Source: Bryobacterales bacterium
GTDB lineage: Bacteria; Acidobacteriota; Terriglobia; Bryobacterales; UBA6623
Length of the DNA stretch: 44,610 bases
Assembly: GCA_028819575.1 (NCBI GenBank)
Contig: JAPPLB010000025.1
Location: forward strand, 1-44,610
Direction of reading: 5' to 3'
Both the position numbers and the translations under genes were made by a program. This document shows positions 6,530 to 14,380 of this stretch, one piece after another (the first letter of the stretch is position 1; each line of letters begins with the position of its first letter). Under the pieces are notes generated by a model, which worked only from the letters and a program-made list of their open reading frames with translations, was not told the origin of the DNA and searched no databases.

Positions 6530-9006
6530 CTTTCGAGTCGGCTTGGGTCCTGACGCTGTTGCTCCTGCCGGCACTCTGGGTTGCCTGGGAATGGCGGCGC
6601 TCGTACCGCCGCGGAGCGCTGCTGCTGAAAGCCGTGTCGTTCGCGCTGATCGTGCTCGCACTCAGCCAGCCTCGCCTCCGCGTGTTCGAGACCAAGGTGG
6701 CGCTCACCGCTCTGGTCGACCGGTCGGGCAGCGTCATGGAGGCCGATGAAACCCGCACGCAAGAGATGGTCGCGGCGCTCCGCGACGCCCGGGGGCGCCA
6801 CCGGCTCCAAGTCGTGCCGTTCGATGAGACCACTCGTTTCGGGAACGGAGCACCAGAGGCGGACTCATCGCGCACCGCCGCCACGAACCTCGAAGTCGCC
6901 GTCCGCAACGCCATCGGGACATTACCGGCCGACCTGGTGCCGCGCATCGCGCTGATATCCGACGGCAAGGGGACCTTCGGATCCATCGAGCGCGCCGCCT
7001 ACCAAGCGAGCGCTTTGGGAATCCCCATCGATACGTTCGCCCTCGCCGGGCAGACAGAGCCAGAACTGCGCATTACCAACACCTTCGCTCCCGCACAGGC
7101 GTTCGCGGGCGAGAACGTCCCCATCGTGTTGGAAGTGGTTGCGGAGCGCGCCGGTCCCGCGACCGTCCAGCTCATGGCGGAAGGCCGCGTGATCGGACGT
7201 TCCGATATCCGGCTTGCCGCCGGAGCCAACGTCGTTCGCGCGCAAGCCCGCGTTCAAACCGAGGGTGCGACGCCCCTGATCGGCCGCATTGCTTCCGCCG
7301 ACATGGGCGCCGTTCAGTTCGAGCACGCCATCACGTTCAAGCGGCCCCGCGCTCTGCTCATCTCCGGCGACAGCACCGACACCGAAGTCCACCTGCGGCA
7401 GGTGCTCGGCGCGGCGGGTTTCGAAGTGGAGCGTTCAGCGGGCGTCATCGACGGACCGCTCGACCCGTACGCTCTCGTTGTCGTCAACAACTTTGATGTC
7501 GAAGCATGGCCCCCTTCGCGGAAATCCCGGCTTGCCGATTTTGTCCGGGCCGGAGGAGGTTTCCTCTTCATCGCCGGCGAGAAGAACCTCTACGTCGAGC
7601 CCTCTGACGACCGCGACGATCCGCTGTGGGAAACGCTCCCCGCGCGCCTGGCCCCGCCACGCACGCCCGAAGGCACCTCGGTGGTTCTCGTCGTCGACAA
7701 GTCGTCGTCGATGGAAGGCAAGAAGATGCAGCTCGCCCGGCAGTCGGCCATCGGCGTCGTCATGAACCTCCGCCCGATCGATCGCGTGGGCGTGCTTGTC
7801 TTTGACAACTCCTTCCAATGGGCGGTCCCGCTGCGTCCGAACAGCGAACCGGATGTACTGAAGGAGCTTATTTCCGGGATCATCGCCGACGGCGGCACTC
7901 AGATCGCGCCGGCGCTCCACGAAGCCTTCAATCAGATCCGGGAAACCGAATCGGTCTACAAGCACATCCTGCTGTTGACCGACGGCATTTCGGAGGAAGG
8001 CGACAGCATCGCGCTGGCGCGGGAGGCCGCCAAGCTGCAGATCACGATCTCGACCGTCGGCCTGGGCCAGGACGTGAACCGTGCTTATCTCGAGCGCGTC
8101 GCCACGACCGCCGAGGGCCGTTCGTACTTTCTGATTGACGTATCGAGCCTGGAGCAGATCGTCCTCCGCGACGTCATGGAGCATACTGGCTCCTCGATCA
8201 TGGAAACTTCGGTGGCGCCCGAGGCCGCGGGGGAAGCCGAGATTCTCGAAGGCGTCTCGCTGGACGACGCCGGTCCACTGCTCGGGTGGGTCAAGTTCGA
8301 TGCCAAGGACGACGCGGAAACCCTGCTCACCATCGGCGAGGAAGTCGAGAAGGACCCCCTGCTGCTGCGCTGGCAATACGGGCTGGGTCGCTCGGCGGTA
8401 TTCGCGTCCGACGCCAAGGCGCGATGGGCCGTCAACTGGGTCAACAGTCCGGCATTCGACCGCTTCTGGACCAACCTTCTGCGAGACCTGCTGCCCCGCT
8501 CGCCCGCCACCGAAGCGACCGCGCTGTACGAAAGCTCATCGGACGAGATCGTCGCCCGCTACCGGGTGACCGAGCGCAGCTCCTCCGCCGTGCCCGAGAC
8601 GCTGCCGGACCTCTTCGTGCTGGGTCCTTCGGATTTCCGCAGGTCCATTCCCCTCAAACGCGTTGGCGAGACGGAGTTCGAAGCGCGCGCTCCGATCGGG
8701 AACCGTTTCGGCCTGTTCCGGATTCGTCCGGCATCCCACGTCGATACGTTCCCCGAGATCGCCTACCACCGTGCCAACTCGGAACTCACCGACTATGGCT
8801 CGGACGAGCGTCTTCTGCAGAAGATCGCGGCCTGGACGGGCGGACGCTTCCAACCGGACTTGTCCGCCGCCTTCGACGCGGGCGGGCGCTCGGTCACCAC
8901 CGCCATGAACCTCTGGCCGGGCCTGCTCGCCCTGGCCTTGTTGCTGAGCCTGTTGGAACTGGTTGGACGAAAGGGCTGGCTGCCCTGGCTCCGCCGCTGG
9001 ATATAA
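6526..9006 (+). CDS. Large membrane protein with two vWA domains and GATase-like domain
   Basis: An 826-residue protein. Two N-terminal helices (about 7-23 and 31-47) are followed by a first vWA domain with MIDAS DRSGS at 65-69, a beta-sandwich linker, a class I glutamine-amidotransferase-like domain (about 275-385, RALLISGD ... GGGFLFIAGE) and a second vWA domain with MIDAS DKSSS at 391-395. A final helix (about 790-810) precedes the basic end LRRWI. This architecture is known for uncharacterised membrane proteins encoded with DUF58 and BatA-like genes. The start GTG 6526 overlaps the upstream stop by 4 nt. Repeat copy R2 begins immediately after the TAA stop. Confidence 0.88.
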   Translation: MTFESAWVLTLLLLPALWVAWEWRRSYRRGALLLKAVSFALIVLALSQPRLRVFETKVALTALVDRSGSVMEADETRTQEMVAALRDARGRHRLQVVPFDETTRFGNGAPEADSSRTAATNLEVAVRNAIGTLPADLVPRIALISDGKGTFGSIERAAYQASALGIPIDTFALAGQTEPELRITNTFAPAQAFAGENVPIVLEVVAERAGPATVQLMAEGRVIGRSDIRLAAGANVVRAQARVQTEGATPLIGRIASADMGAVQFEHAITFKRPRALLISGDSTDTEVHLRQVLGAAGFEVERSAGVIDGPLDPYALVVVNNFDVEAWPPSRKSRLADFVRAGGGFLFIAGEKNLYVEPSDDRDDPLWETLPARLAPPRTPEGTSVVLVVDKSSSMEGKKMQLARQSAIGVVMNLRPIDRVGVLVFDNSFQWAVPLRPNSEPDVLKELISGIIADGGTQIAPALHEAFNQIRETESVYKHILLLTDGISEEGDSIALAREAAKLQITISTVGLGQDVNRAYLERVATTAEGRSYFLIDVSSLEQIVLRDVMEHTGSSIMETSVAPEAAGEAEILEGVSLDDAGPLLGWVKFDAKDDAETLLTIGEEVEKDPLLLRWQYGLGRSAVFASDAKARWAVNWVNSPAFDRFWTNLLRDLLPRSPATEATALYESSSDEIVARYRVTERSSSAVPETLPDLFVLGPSDFRRSIPLKRVGETEFEARAPIGNRFGLFRIRPASHVDTFPEIAYHRANSELTDYGSDERLLQKIAAWTGGRFQPDLSAAFDAGGRSVTTAMNLWPGLLALALLLSLLELVGRKGWLPWLRRWI

Positions 9007-9101
9007 CCTTGACGGTACGTTGATCACGGCAAGCAAGCGCAACGAAGTCATGGCGGTCGTATCGCGTGCTTCGACCGTCGGGTGGCGAGAAATGCAGGTT
9101 A
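9007..9101 (+). repeat. Dispersed inverted-end repeat, copy R2 (right half only)
   Basis: Matches the right half of the ~185-bp element: the central CTTGACGGTACGTTGATCACGGC-like segment, then the conserved CAAGCAAGCGCAACGAAGTC block and the terminal GGTGGCGAGAAATGCAGG. Homology starts directly after the TAA stop of the double-vWA gene, so the left half is absent. It lies between convergent genes and could shape the 3' end of either mRNA. Confidence 0.85.
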
Positions 9102-9135
9102 ACCGCGGACGCCGATCGGCCGCGCGGGGAAGACC

Positions 9136-9543
9136 TTAGTTACAGCCTTTTCCCGCCCGTTTGCGAGCGCGTTCGTCAAGGATCTCCTGATACTTGACCT
9201 TCTGCTCGTCGTCCAACAGGGCCATGATCCGCTCAGCGCGTTGCGCGCGCAAGGCATTGACCTGCGGATCGATGGTCTTACGAACCGCGTGGTACTGCTT
9301 GCCGATCTCGTCGTAGATCTCGTTGACGTCTTCGACCTGCTCCGGGCTCAGGCTCAGCTCCATGCGGAGGGTGGCGATGAGTTCCTTGCGGTATTGCGAG
9401 GAAGATTTCTTGACCGGAGTCACGACGCGGGCATCGGCGGTTTGCACGGCGTGGAAACGGTGGGCCGCCGCGCCGAGCACCAAGCCGGCGGCGAACACCA
9501 GACCCAGGTAGAGGGCCGCTATTTTTTTCGGTTGACCGTTCAT
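9136..9543 (-). CDS. Spy/CpxP-like (LTxxQ) periplasmic sensor protein
   Basis: A 135-residue protein with an N-terminal signal anchor (residues 8-27) and an all-helical periplasmic region. Two LTxxQ-like motifs are visible, LSPEQ (about 65) and LDDEQ (about 112), as in Spy, CpxP, ZraP and the metal sensor CnrX. It ends in a basic tail with a single Cys (GKGCN). The start overlaps the stop of the putative anti-sigma gene by 4 nt (ATGA, 9540-9543), so it belongs to the sigma operon. By analogy with CnrYXH it may tune the anti-sigma factor in response to envelope or metal stress; that role is inferred. Confidence 0.8.
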   Translation of the reverse strand: MNGQPKKIAALYLGLVFAAGLVLGAAAHRFHAVQTADARVVTPVKKSSSQYRKELIATLRMELSLSPEQVEDVNEIYDEIGKQYHAVRKTIDPQVNALRAQRAERIMALLDDEQKVKYQEILDERARKRAGKGCN

Positions 9544-9875
9544 TCCCCGTTGCTTACCAACAGCCAGAGATCGCCGTCACGCTGGTCGACGGCGTCTTGA
9601 GCCAGGACGTCGACGTATCCCCATTCCCGCACTTCCAGCGACTGCTGCGGCTGCCACATTCCCACGGAAGCCACGAGCAATGCCGCCGCCGCCCCGGCCA
9701 CGGCCGCCACCCTCGTCGCCCAGATCCGCAACGGCGCCAGCCAACCCGGGCTGCGCCGAGCGTCGATCTTCGCCCACAGCCCCGGCATGAAGCCGGCGCT
9801 TGGCTCGGGCGCCGGACAGGCGGCCCGGTAGAGCTTCCAGATCCGCTCGAGTTTCTCTTCCAGCAAACGGCTCAT
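9540..9875 (-). CDS. Putative single-pass anti-sigma factor
   Basis: A 111-residue protein with an N-terminal cytoplasmic amphipathic part (residues 1-45, with ACPAPEPSAGFMPGLW), one membrane helix at about 52-72 and a short periplasmic tail. It has no HxxxCxxC zinc anti-sigma motif, so family assignment rests on size, topology and position between an ECF sigma gene and a Spy-like gene. Start ATG 9875 is preceded by GGAG 7-8 nt upstream and was preferred over an in-frame TTG at 9902 that overlaps the sigma stop. It probably sequesters the sigma factor at the membrane. Confidence 0.65.
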   Translation of the reverse strand: MSRLLEEKLERIWKLYRAACPAPEPSAGFMPGLWAKIDARRSPGWLAPLRIWATRVAAVAGAAAALLVASVGMWQPQQSLEVREWGYVDVLAQDAVDQRDGDLWLLVSNGE

Positions 9876-9898
9876 AAGTCCACTCCGTCGAGAGTCTA

Positions 9899-10474
9899 TC
9901 AAATCCTACCCTGATCCTTCAAATTCTCGAGCGCTTTCAGCGCACGCTTCCGGGCCCGAAACAGCCGAACCTTCAGCGCGTTTTCCTTGACGTTGTAAAT
10001 CTCCTGCAACTCCTTGAGCGTCATGCCCTCGATCTCTTTCAACGTCAGCAAAATGCGATCGTCGTCGGATATGCTCTCGAACAACGCTCCGACAACCTGC
10101 CTCACTTCATCGTGTCGAACATCCTCCTCGTGCCGTTTGCCGCTCCGCGAGGCGTCCGCCGCGATCACCTGCTCCTCGCTCAAATCTGCCATCGCCACGC
10201 TGCCCGACCGCCGCCGCTTTCGCAGATAGTCGTAGGTCGTGTTCACCGTCAGGCGATGAAGCCAGGGTTCAAAGACCTGCGGCAGACGCAACTGATCGAG
10301 CGAGTAGTAGAGCCGTACGAATACATCCTGCGTAACATCTTCAACGTCCTCCGGCCGTCCGATCAGCCGAAACACCGTACCGAGAATACGGCTTCGGTAC
10401 GACCGGACGATCACGTTGAACGCCGAGGCATCTCCGGACTGTGCGAGCTGGATCGTCTCGGGATCGACGAGCAT
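9899..10474 (-). CDS. ECF-type RNA polymerase sigma factor
   Basis: A 191-residue protein with the sigma-70 region 2 core (DVEDVTQDVFVRLY, about 40-58) and WLHRLTVNTTYDYLRKRRR for region 2.4, a charged linker, and region 4 helix-turn-helix at about 128-183 (MTLKELQEIYNVKENALKVRLFRARKRAL). This is the SigE/RpoE-like group. It is the first gene of a three-gene operon with a putative anti-sigma factor and a Spy-like sensor, the usual layout of an envelope-stress regulon. No clear ECF autoregulatory promoter (GGAAC/CGTC) was found in the ~140 nt upstream, which end at repeat copy R3. Confidence 0.93.
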   Translation of the reverse strand: MLVDPETIQLAQSGDASAFNVIVRSYRSRILGTVFRLIGRPEDVEDVTQDVFVRLYYSLDQLRLPQVFEPWLHRLTVNTTYDYLRKRRRSGSVAMADLSEEQVIAADASRSGKRHEEDVRHDEVRQVVGALFESISDDDRILLTLKEIEGMTLKELQEIYNVKENALKVRLFRARKRALKALENLKDQGRI

Positions 10475-10616
10475 CTGGACCGACTATCGAATCAGCGCTG
10501 AACATAAGCGCCCGCCGTACCTGAGTCCGCTTTGCCCGCACTCCTGGGCCTCAGAACGTAGGGCGCAACAGCAGAGGAATAGGTTACTGCAAAGCGGCGA
10601 CAGAGGTCAGTGGCCC

Positions 10617-10799
10617 TAGCCTGCATGTCTCACCACCCGACGGTCGAAGCACGCGATACGACCGCCAGGACTTCGTTGCGCTTGCTTGCCGTGCTCAACG
10701 TACGGTTCAAGTACGCCTGCGCGCGCCAAGCGGCTCGCGCCTCGTCCTGACGGCCCTCTCACGCACTGCGCCTCACCACATGGTGAGAAATGCAGGCTT
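10617..10799 (-). repeat. Dispersed inverted-end repeat, copy R3 (full length)
   Basis: A full copy of about 183 bp. The left end TAGCCTGCATGTCTCACCAC and the right end ...TGGTGAGAAATGCAGGCTT are inverted repeats of about 18 bp. The interior carries GAAGCACGCGATACGACCGCC, the CGTTGCGCTTGCTTGCCGTG block and AAGCGGCTCGCGCCTCGTCC. Its reverse complement aligns along the whole length with copy R5 at 23224-23408. It lies in the 371-bp gap (10475-10845) between the sigma gene start and the CehA-like gene end; the rest of the gap shows no gene. Confidence 0.92.
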
Positions 10800-10845
10800 G
10801 ACACCGACTCATGTGCCACGGCTGGTGACTAACGGCCACTGACCA

Positions 10846-12420
10846 CTAGTCGCCAAGCCACTGCCTTGATGACGCCTTCAGCAGAGAGCCGTTCGTTCGC
10901 CGACCGGCCTGCCGTTGTGCTTCGGGCGGATCGAAGTAGCCGTTGCCGTTGGCATCGACAAAGATGGGGTTTGTGAACGAGAACGAGCTGTAGTTGTCGA
11001 AAGGCGTCCCCCAGCGCTTCTCGGACGACGCGATCACCGCGTACCAGGAGTCGCGTTTCGGTTTCACGATCAACTCGGCGGCGAAACGTAGCGCCTTGTC
11101 TTCGACGGCGGGTGCGTTGACTTCGTAGGTGGTCAGAACCTCGCCGTTGCGAATCACTTCGACCGTTTCCACAGGCACCCACTTGGGAGACTGCACGTCG
11201 ATTCGCAGTGTGACCGAGCCATCCGTGTCCGGAACCAGCGAGCCGACCGGGGCGCCATCGCCGGTGAGGTGGATGTAGGGACCGTGGGCGGTGGTGGCCG
11301 CCCGACTCTTGAGCGCGGTCACGACCGCTTCCGGATCGATCTCCCAGGGGTTGTCCGTGATCGATTGAATGTAGTTCCTCGGATAGCCGGGGACGTGATC
11401 GGGATAGCCGTGCGCATCGGTGTTCGCGACCCCGGCCACCAGGACTCCCTTGTTGAGGAAGCGGTACCAGTCAAGCAGCTTCTGGTCGACGACCTCCGTC
11501 CTGCCGATGCGGTCTTCGGTCTGATCGGTGAGCATGTTGAAGACTTCGAACTGGTCGAAGCTGCCATCGAAGAAGGCCGGATCGTAGTCACCGCTCTTCG
11601 GATCCAGGCGCGTGTCGAAGTAGCCGCTGCGGGGGTTCGGGTCCCAGCGGCGCGGATGATTGACCTGAATGATCTCCTCGCCGGGGTCCAGCCGAATCAG
11701 GCGAAAGAATTCGGACGGCGTCCGGATCGAATGACGGAAGGAACGGTCCTTCCAACGGTTGACTTCGAGCGGAAAGCTGTTGAAGTGTCCGAAGGCGGTG
11801 TCGATTTCCGCGCCGATCGTCGACTGCAGGAACTGCTGCAGGTTGAGCTGCCGGATGTAGGGCGAGTAGTCCTTGAGGATGTTGTGATCGGTAGCGGTGA
11901 GCAGATCGATGCCCTCCGCGGCGGCGACGATGGCCCCTTCGCGCAGCGGAAACGTGAGGTGCAGATGGCAATCGGCGGAGATGAAGCCGTCGGTTTCGAT
12001 GACTGGCTCCAGCGTCGAATCGAGATAGGTGGTCTTGCCGGCTTCGATGCGGATCTGCTGGCGGTCGAGGGAATACTCGGTTCCGCGACTGATGTAGACC
12101 GCGTAGTCGCCGGCGGGCAGGACCTTCTCTTCACGCCCGGAGTGCGTGACCAGGTAATTCTCCCAGCGGCCGACGACAGGCGGCTCGCCGCCGCCGGCAT
12201 GATCGAAATAAAGCCGCGCCGGCAGGTAGCGGCCACTGACGGCTTCGGTGATCTGGAAGTTGAGTTTGCCGACCGGCTCTCCGGACTGGAGGACGACGCG
12301 GGCGTCCGCGTCGGGAGCGGCATCGGCGCTGACCCGCCGATGGGTGCTCAGATTGAATGCCAGGAGCGCCGTGGCGAGAACAGCAAAACCGCCGCGAAGA
12401 AGGAACTCGGGGTTTCTCAT
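10846..12420 (-). CDS. CehA/McbA-like PHP-domain metallohydrolase, exported
   Basis: A 524-residue protein. A signal anchor (residues 8-24) precedes a beta-sandwich region and a PHP-type phosphoesterase fold. Metal-binding motifs are in the expected order: DCHLH (150-154), TDHN (177-180), NHPRR (254-258) and NTDAHG (333-338). CehA/McbA relatives hydrolyse carbamate or phosphoester bonds; the substrate here is unknown. The C-terminal part ends in an EF-hand-like VDANGNGYFD stretch that could bind calcium. Start ATG 12420 has AGGAGGG about 8 nt upstream on the minus strand. Just upstream lies degenerate repeat copy R4, then the DUF1080 gene in the same direction. Confidence 0.85.
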   Translation of the reverse strand: MRNPEFLLRGGFAVLATALLAFNLSTHRRVSADAAPDADARVVLQSGEPVGKLNFQITEAVSGRYLPARLYFDHAGGGEPPVVGRWENYLVTHSGREEKVLPAGDYAVYISRGTEYSLDRQQIRIEAGKTTYLDSTLEPVIETDGFISADCHLHLTFPLREGAIVAAAEGIDLLTATDHNILKDYSPYIRQLNLQQFLQSTIGAEIDTAFGHFNSFPLEVNRWKDRSFRHSIRTPSEFFRLIRLDPGEEIIQVNHPRRWDPNPRSGYFDTRLDPKSGDYDPAFFDGSFDQFEVFNMLTDQTEDRIGRTEVVDQKLLDWYRFLNKGVLVAGVANTDAHGYPDHVPGYPRNYIQSITDNPWEIDPEAVVTALKSRAATTAHGPYIHLTGDGAPVGSLVPDTDGSVTLRIDVQSPKWVPVETVEVIRNGEVLTTYEVNAPAVEDKALRFAAELIVKPKRDSWYAVIASSEKRWGTPFDNYSSFSFTNPIFVDANGNGYFDPPEAQRQAGRRTNGSLLKASSRQWLGD

Positions 12421-12440
12421 GGTTGATCCCTCCTAACTTG

Positions 12441-12537
12441 GATTTCTTACCACCTGACGGCCGCAGCAGGCGATAAAAGGCCGTGATTCGTGACCCGCAC
12501 GGACTTCGCCTCGCCGCCTGGTGAGATATGCATGCTA
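12441..12537 (-). repeat. Dispersed inverted-end repeat, degenerate copy R4 carrying heptamer motif H4
   Basis: Both ends are recognisable: ATTTCTTACCACCTGACGGCCG on the left and CGCCTGGTGAGATATGCATGCTA on the right. The interior is only about 55 bp and contains AAAAGGCCGTGATTCGTGACC (12475-12495), the heptamer motif of clusters H1-H3, instead of the usual core. The terminal CTA (12535-12537) is, on the minus strand, the TAG stop codon of the DUF1080 gene. Confidence 0.7.
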
Positions 12538-13239
12538 ACGTTCTTCGGTTGACTTGAGGACGATATCCTTGAACTCCACCCACATCGGCTTCCCGGAATG
12601 CATCTGCAGGCCGATCACACCCCGGTCGATGCGCTTCGAGGACTCCTGGTCGATCACTTGCGAGGCGGTCTTGCCGTTGATCGTGAACGAAAAGCGTTCG
12701 CCTTGAACGATGACATGAACCAGGTTCCATCCGTCGGGCCTGACGTCGCTTGGAGTCAGCGCGTCTTCGAGATCCCGAAAGGTCCTGTCTCCTGATTCGC
12801 TGATCGTGACGACTTGCCCGCGGTTGACGAGGTTCGACCCGCGCGGGTAGCCGTGGAAGTCCCAGGCGCCGAGCACGCTGGGCCCGATCCCGACGTGGCC
12901 GAAATCGGCGTGATAGCCCGCGACGCGGTGCGTTTTGGAATGGCCGAGCAAGCCGCGGATGTGAATCCCCGAGTTGGCCGGCGAGCTGATCCGGTAGGAG
13001 AGCTTCAGCTCGAAATCGCTCAATTCCCCTCCGGTCCAGATGAGGTCCGAGCCCTCGCCCTGCGTGCTGCCGACGATCCGTCCGTCGCGGACCGACCAGT
13101 CATCTTCGCGCTCGGCCGGGACAACCCGCCAACCATCAAGGCTCACGCCGTCGAAGATCGGAACGAAGCCGTGATCCGAGGCGCCGGCCGCGGCGAAAAC
13201 GATGCCGAGGGCGATAAGTAGTGGCAGCAGGCGGAGCAT
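12535..13239 (-). CDS. DUF1080 (3-keto-disaccharide hydrolase family) secreted protein
   Basis: A 234-residue protein with a signal peptide (residues 1-20, cleavage near AAAGA). The concanavalin-like DUF1080 fold begins at FVPIFDGVSLDGWRVV and includes SGIHIRGLL, GAWDFHGYPRG and the closing GVIGLQMHSGKPMWVEFKDIVLK. Members act on keto-glycosides or bind carbohydrate and are abundant in Acidobacteriota and Planctomycetota. Start ATG 13239 was chosen for the signal peptide; a longer frame to 13296 adds a non-signal extension. It is divergent from the TIM-barrel isomerase (13356), a pairing often seen in sugar catabolism. The TAG stop is formed by the end of repeat R4. Confidence 0.88.
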   Translation of the reverse strand: MLRLLPLLIALGIVFAAAGASDHGFVPIFDGVSLDGWRVVPAEREDDWSVRDGRIVGSTQGEGSDLIWTGGELSDFELKLSYRISSPANSGIHIRGLLGHSKTHRVAGYHADFGHVGIGPSVLGAWDFHGYPRGSNLVNRGQVVTISESGDRTFRDLEDALTPSDVRPDGWNLVHVIVQGERFSFTINGKTASQVIDQESSKRIDRGVIGLQMHSGKPMWVEFKDIVLKSTEER

Positions 13240-13342
13240 GGTCGGAAGTCGCCGCGGTTTCGTCAGCGCGAGCCCGAAGCATGTTCGTTGGCGCACGCCG
13301 GTTCGATTCTACCTTGAAAACGGATCCGGTTGGGCGGGCTCC

Positions 13343-13348
13343 TATAAT
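13343..13348 (+). promoter_or_regulatory. -10 box TATAAT 7 nt before ATG 13356 (probable leaderless start)
   Basis: A perfect TATAAT. Normal spacing puts +1 at 13355-13356, at the ATG of the MHRLDRRDFL reading. The box overlaps the alternative ATG at 13347, which therefore could not be on the transcript. TTGAAA at 13314-13319 is 23 nt away, too far for a normal -35. Confidence 0.6.
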
Positions 13349-13355
13349 GAAGCCC

Positions 13356-14342
13356 ATGCATAGGCTCGATCGTCGCGACTTTCTGACTTGCGCGGGTGGA
13401 TGGGCGGCCGCCTCCCTCTTCGGCTGCGGCGGACGGCAACCGGCGTCTGACGCGCCTCCGCAGCGATTCGAGTTTGTGACTCACGTTGTCGGCGCGAACA
13501 CGGCCATTCAGGGTGAGGGGTTTTTCGAGGCTATCGATATCGTGCATGGCCTCGGGTTCCGCACGCTCGAGATCCTGCTCGTCCTAGGGCGCCTCGAAGC
13601 CACACAGGGCCAACACCCGGGTTTCCGCTACGACCAGCTTGCGGAGGAGCAGAAAGAGAAGATCAAGGAGGCGCTCGAGCCGTTCGACCAGGTAACGGTC
13701 CATCTGCCCTTCTCGATCCCCTACATGAATCCCGACGACGACGATGCCGTCGCGGACCTCGAGATGAGCATCGAGGCCAGCGGGTTCATGGGGGCCAAGG
13801 TCGCGGTGCTGCACCCCCAATCCGGCGGTACGCAGTTGGCGGAGACACGTCCCACGGTCATCGAGCGAACGCGCAAATGGGCGTCCATGGCCGCCGACCT
13901 GGGATTTCAGATCGCCTGCGAAACCAGCGTGCCGCGTTCGATTCCGGGACTCGTCGACTTTATCGACGAGATCAACCACGACAACGTCGGGGTGACGCTC
14001 GACGTTGGACATCAGGCTCGCTTCGATGAGCTGTCGCACGTCAAGCCCGAGGATTACGGGACGCCCGAAGGCATCAAGGCGTACAATGACGTCAACGTGA
14101 AGATCGTCGAGGCGCTGGGCGAAAAGCTGTTCCATCTGCACGTCCACGACATCGAGCCCGACACCTGGCGCGAGCACAAGCCGCTCGTCCACAGCTTCAT
14201 CGATTACCCTCGGCTGCTTTCCAAGCTGCGGGAGATCCAGTATCCCGGCGTGCTGATCTTCGAGATCGGCGGCGAAGGCGAAGCGATGCCCGCGTACCTG
14301 CGGGATTCGAAGCAGAAGCTCGACGGCTATCTCGCCGCCTGA
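13356..14342 (+). CDS. Sugar phosphate isomerase/epimerase-like TIM barrel, Tat lipoprotein
   Basis: A 328-residue protein. The N-terminus has the twin arginine DRRDFL (residues 5-10) and then lipobox LFGC (21-24), suggesting Tat export and lipidation at Cys24. The remainder is an AP-endonuclease-2/xylose-isomerase-like barrel; likely metal ligands sit in ACETS, TLDVGH, LHVHD and IFEIGGEGE. Such proteins isomerise or epimerise sugars, often with DUF1080 and dehydrogenase partners; the DUF1080 gene here is divergent, 116 bp away. ATG 13356 is preferred over ATG 13347 because TATAAT at 13343 would place the transcript start at 13356. The substrate is unknown. Confidence 0.88.
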   Translation: MHRLDRRDFLTCAGGWAAASLFGCGGRQPASDAPPQRFEFVTHVVGANTAIQGEGFFEAIDIVHGLGFRTLEILLVLGRLEATQGQHPGFRYDQLAEEQKEKIKEALEPFDQVTVHLPFSIPYMNPDDDDAVADLEMSIEASGFMGAKVAVLHPQSGGTQLAETRPTVIERTRKWASMAADLGFQIACETSVPRSIPGLVDFIDEINHDNVGVTLDVGHQARFDELSHVKPEDYGTPEGIKAYNDVNVKIVEALGEKLFHLHVHDIEPDTWREHKPLVHSFIDYPRLLSKLREIQYPGVLIFEIGGEGEAMPAYLRDSKQKLDGYLAA

Positions 14343-14380
14343 CCGCCTGTGGTGCAAGCCGAGCAGAAAGCGTTACGGGC

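Noticed and set aside
11269-12426. 385-residue open frame on the plus strand
   Set aside because: Antisense to the PHP-type hydrolase gene with all metal motifs in frame.
13314-13348. TTGAAA with TATAAT as a complete sigma70 promoter
   Set aside because: The 23-nt spacing is too long; only the -10 box was kept.
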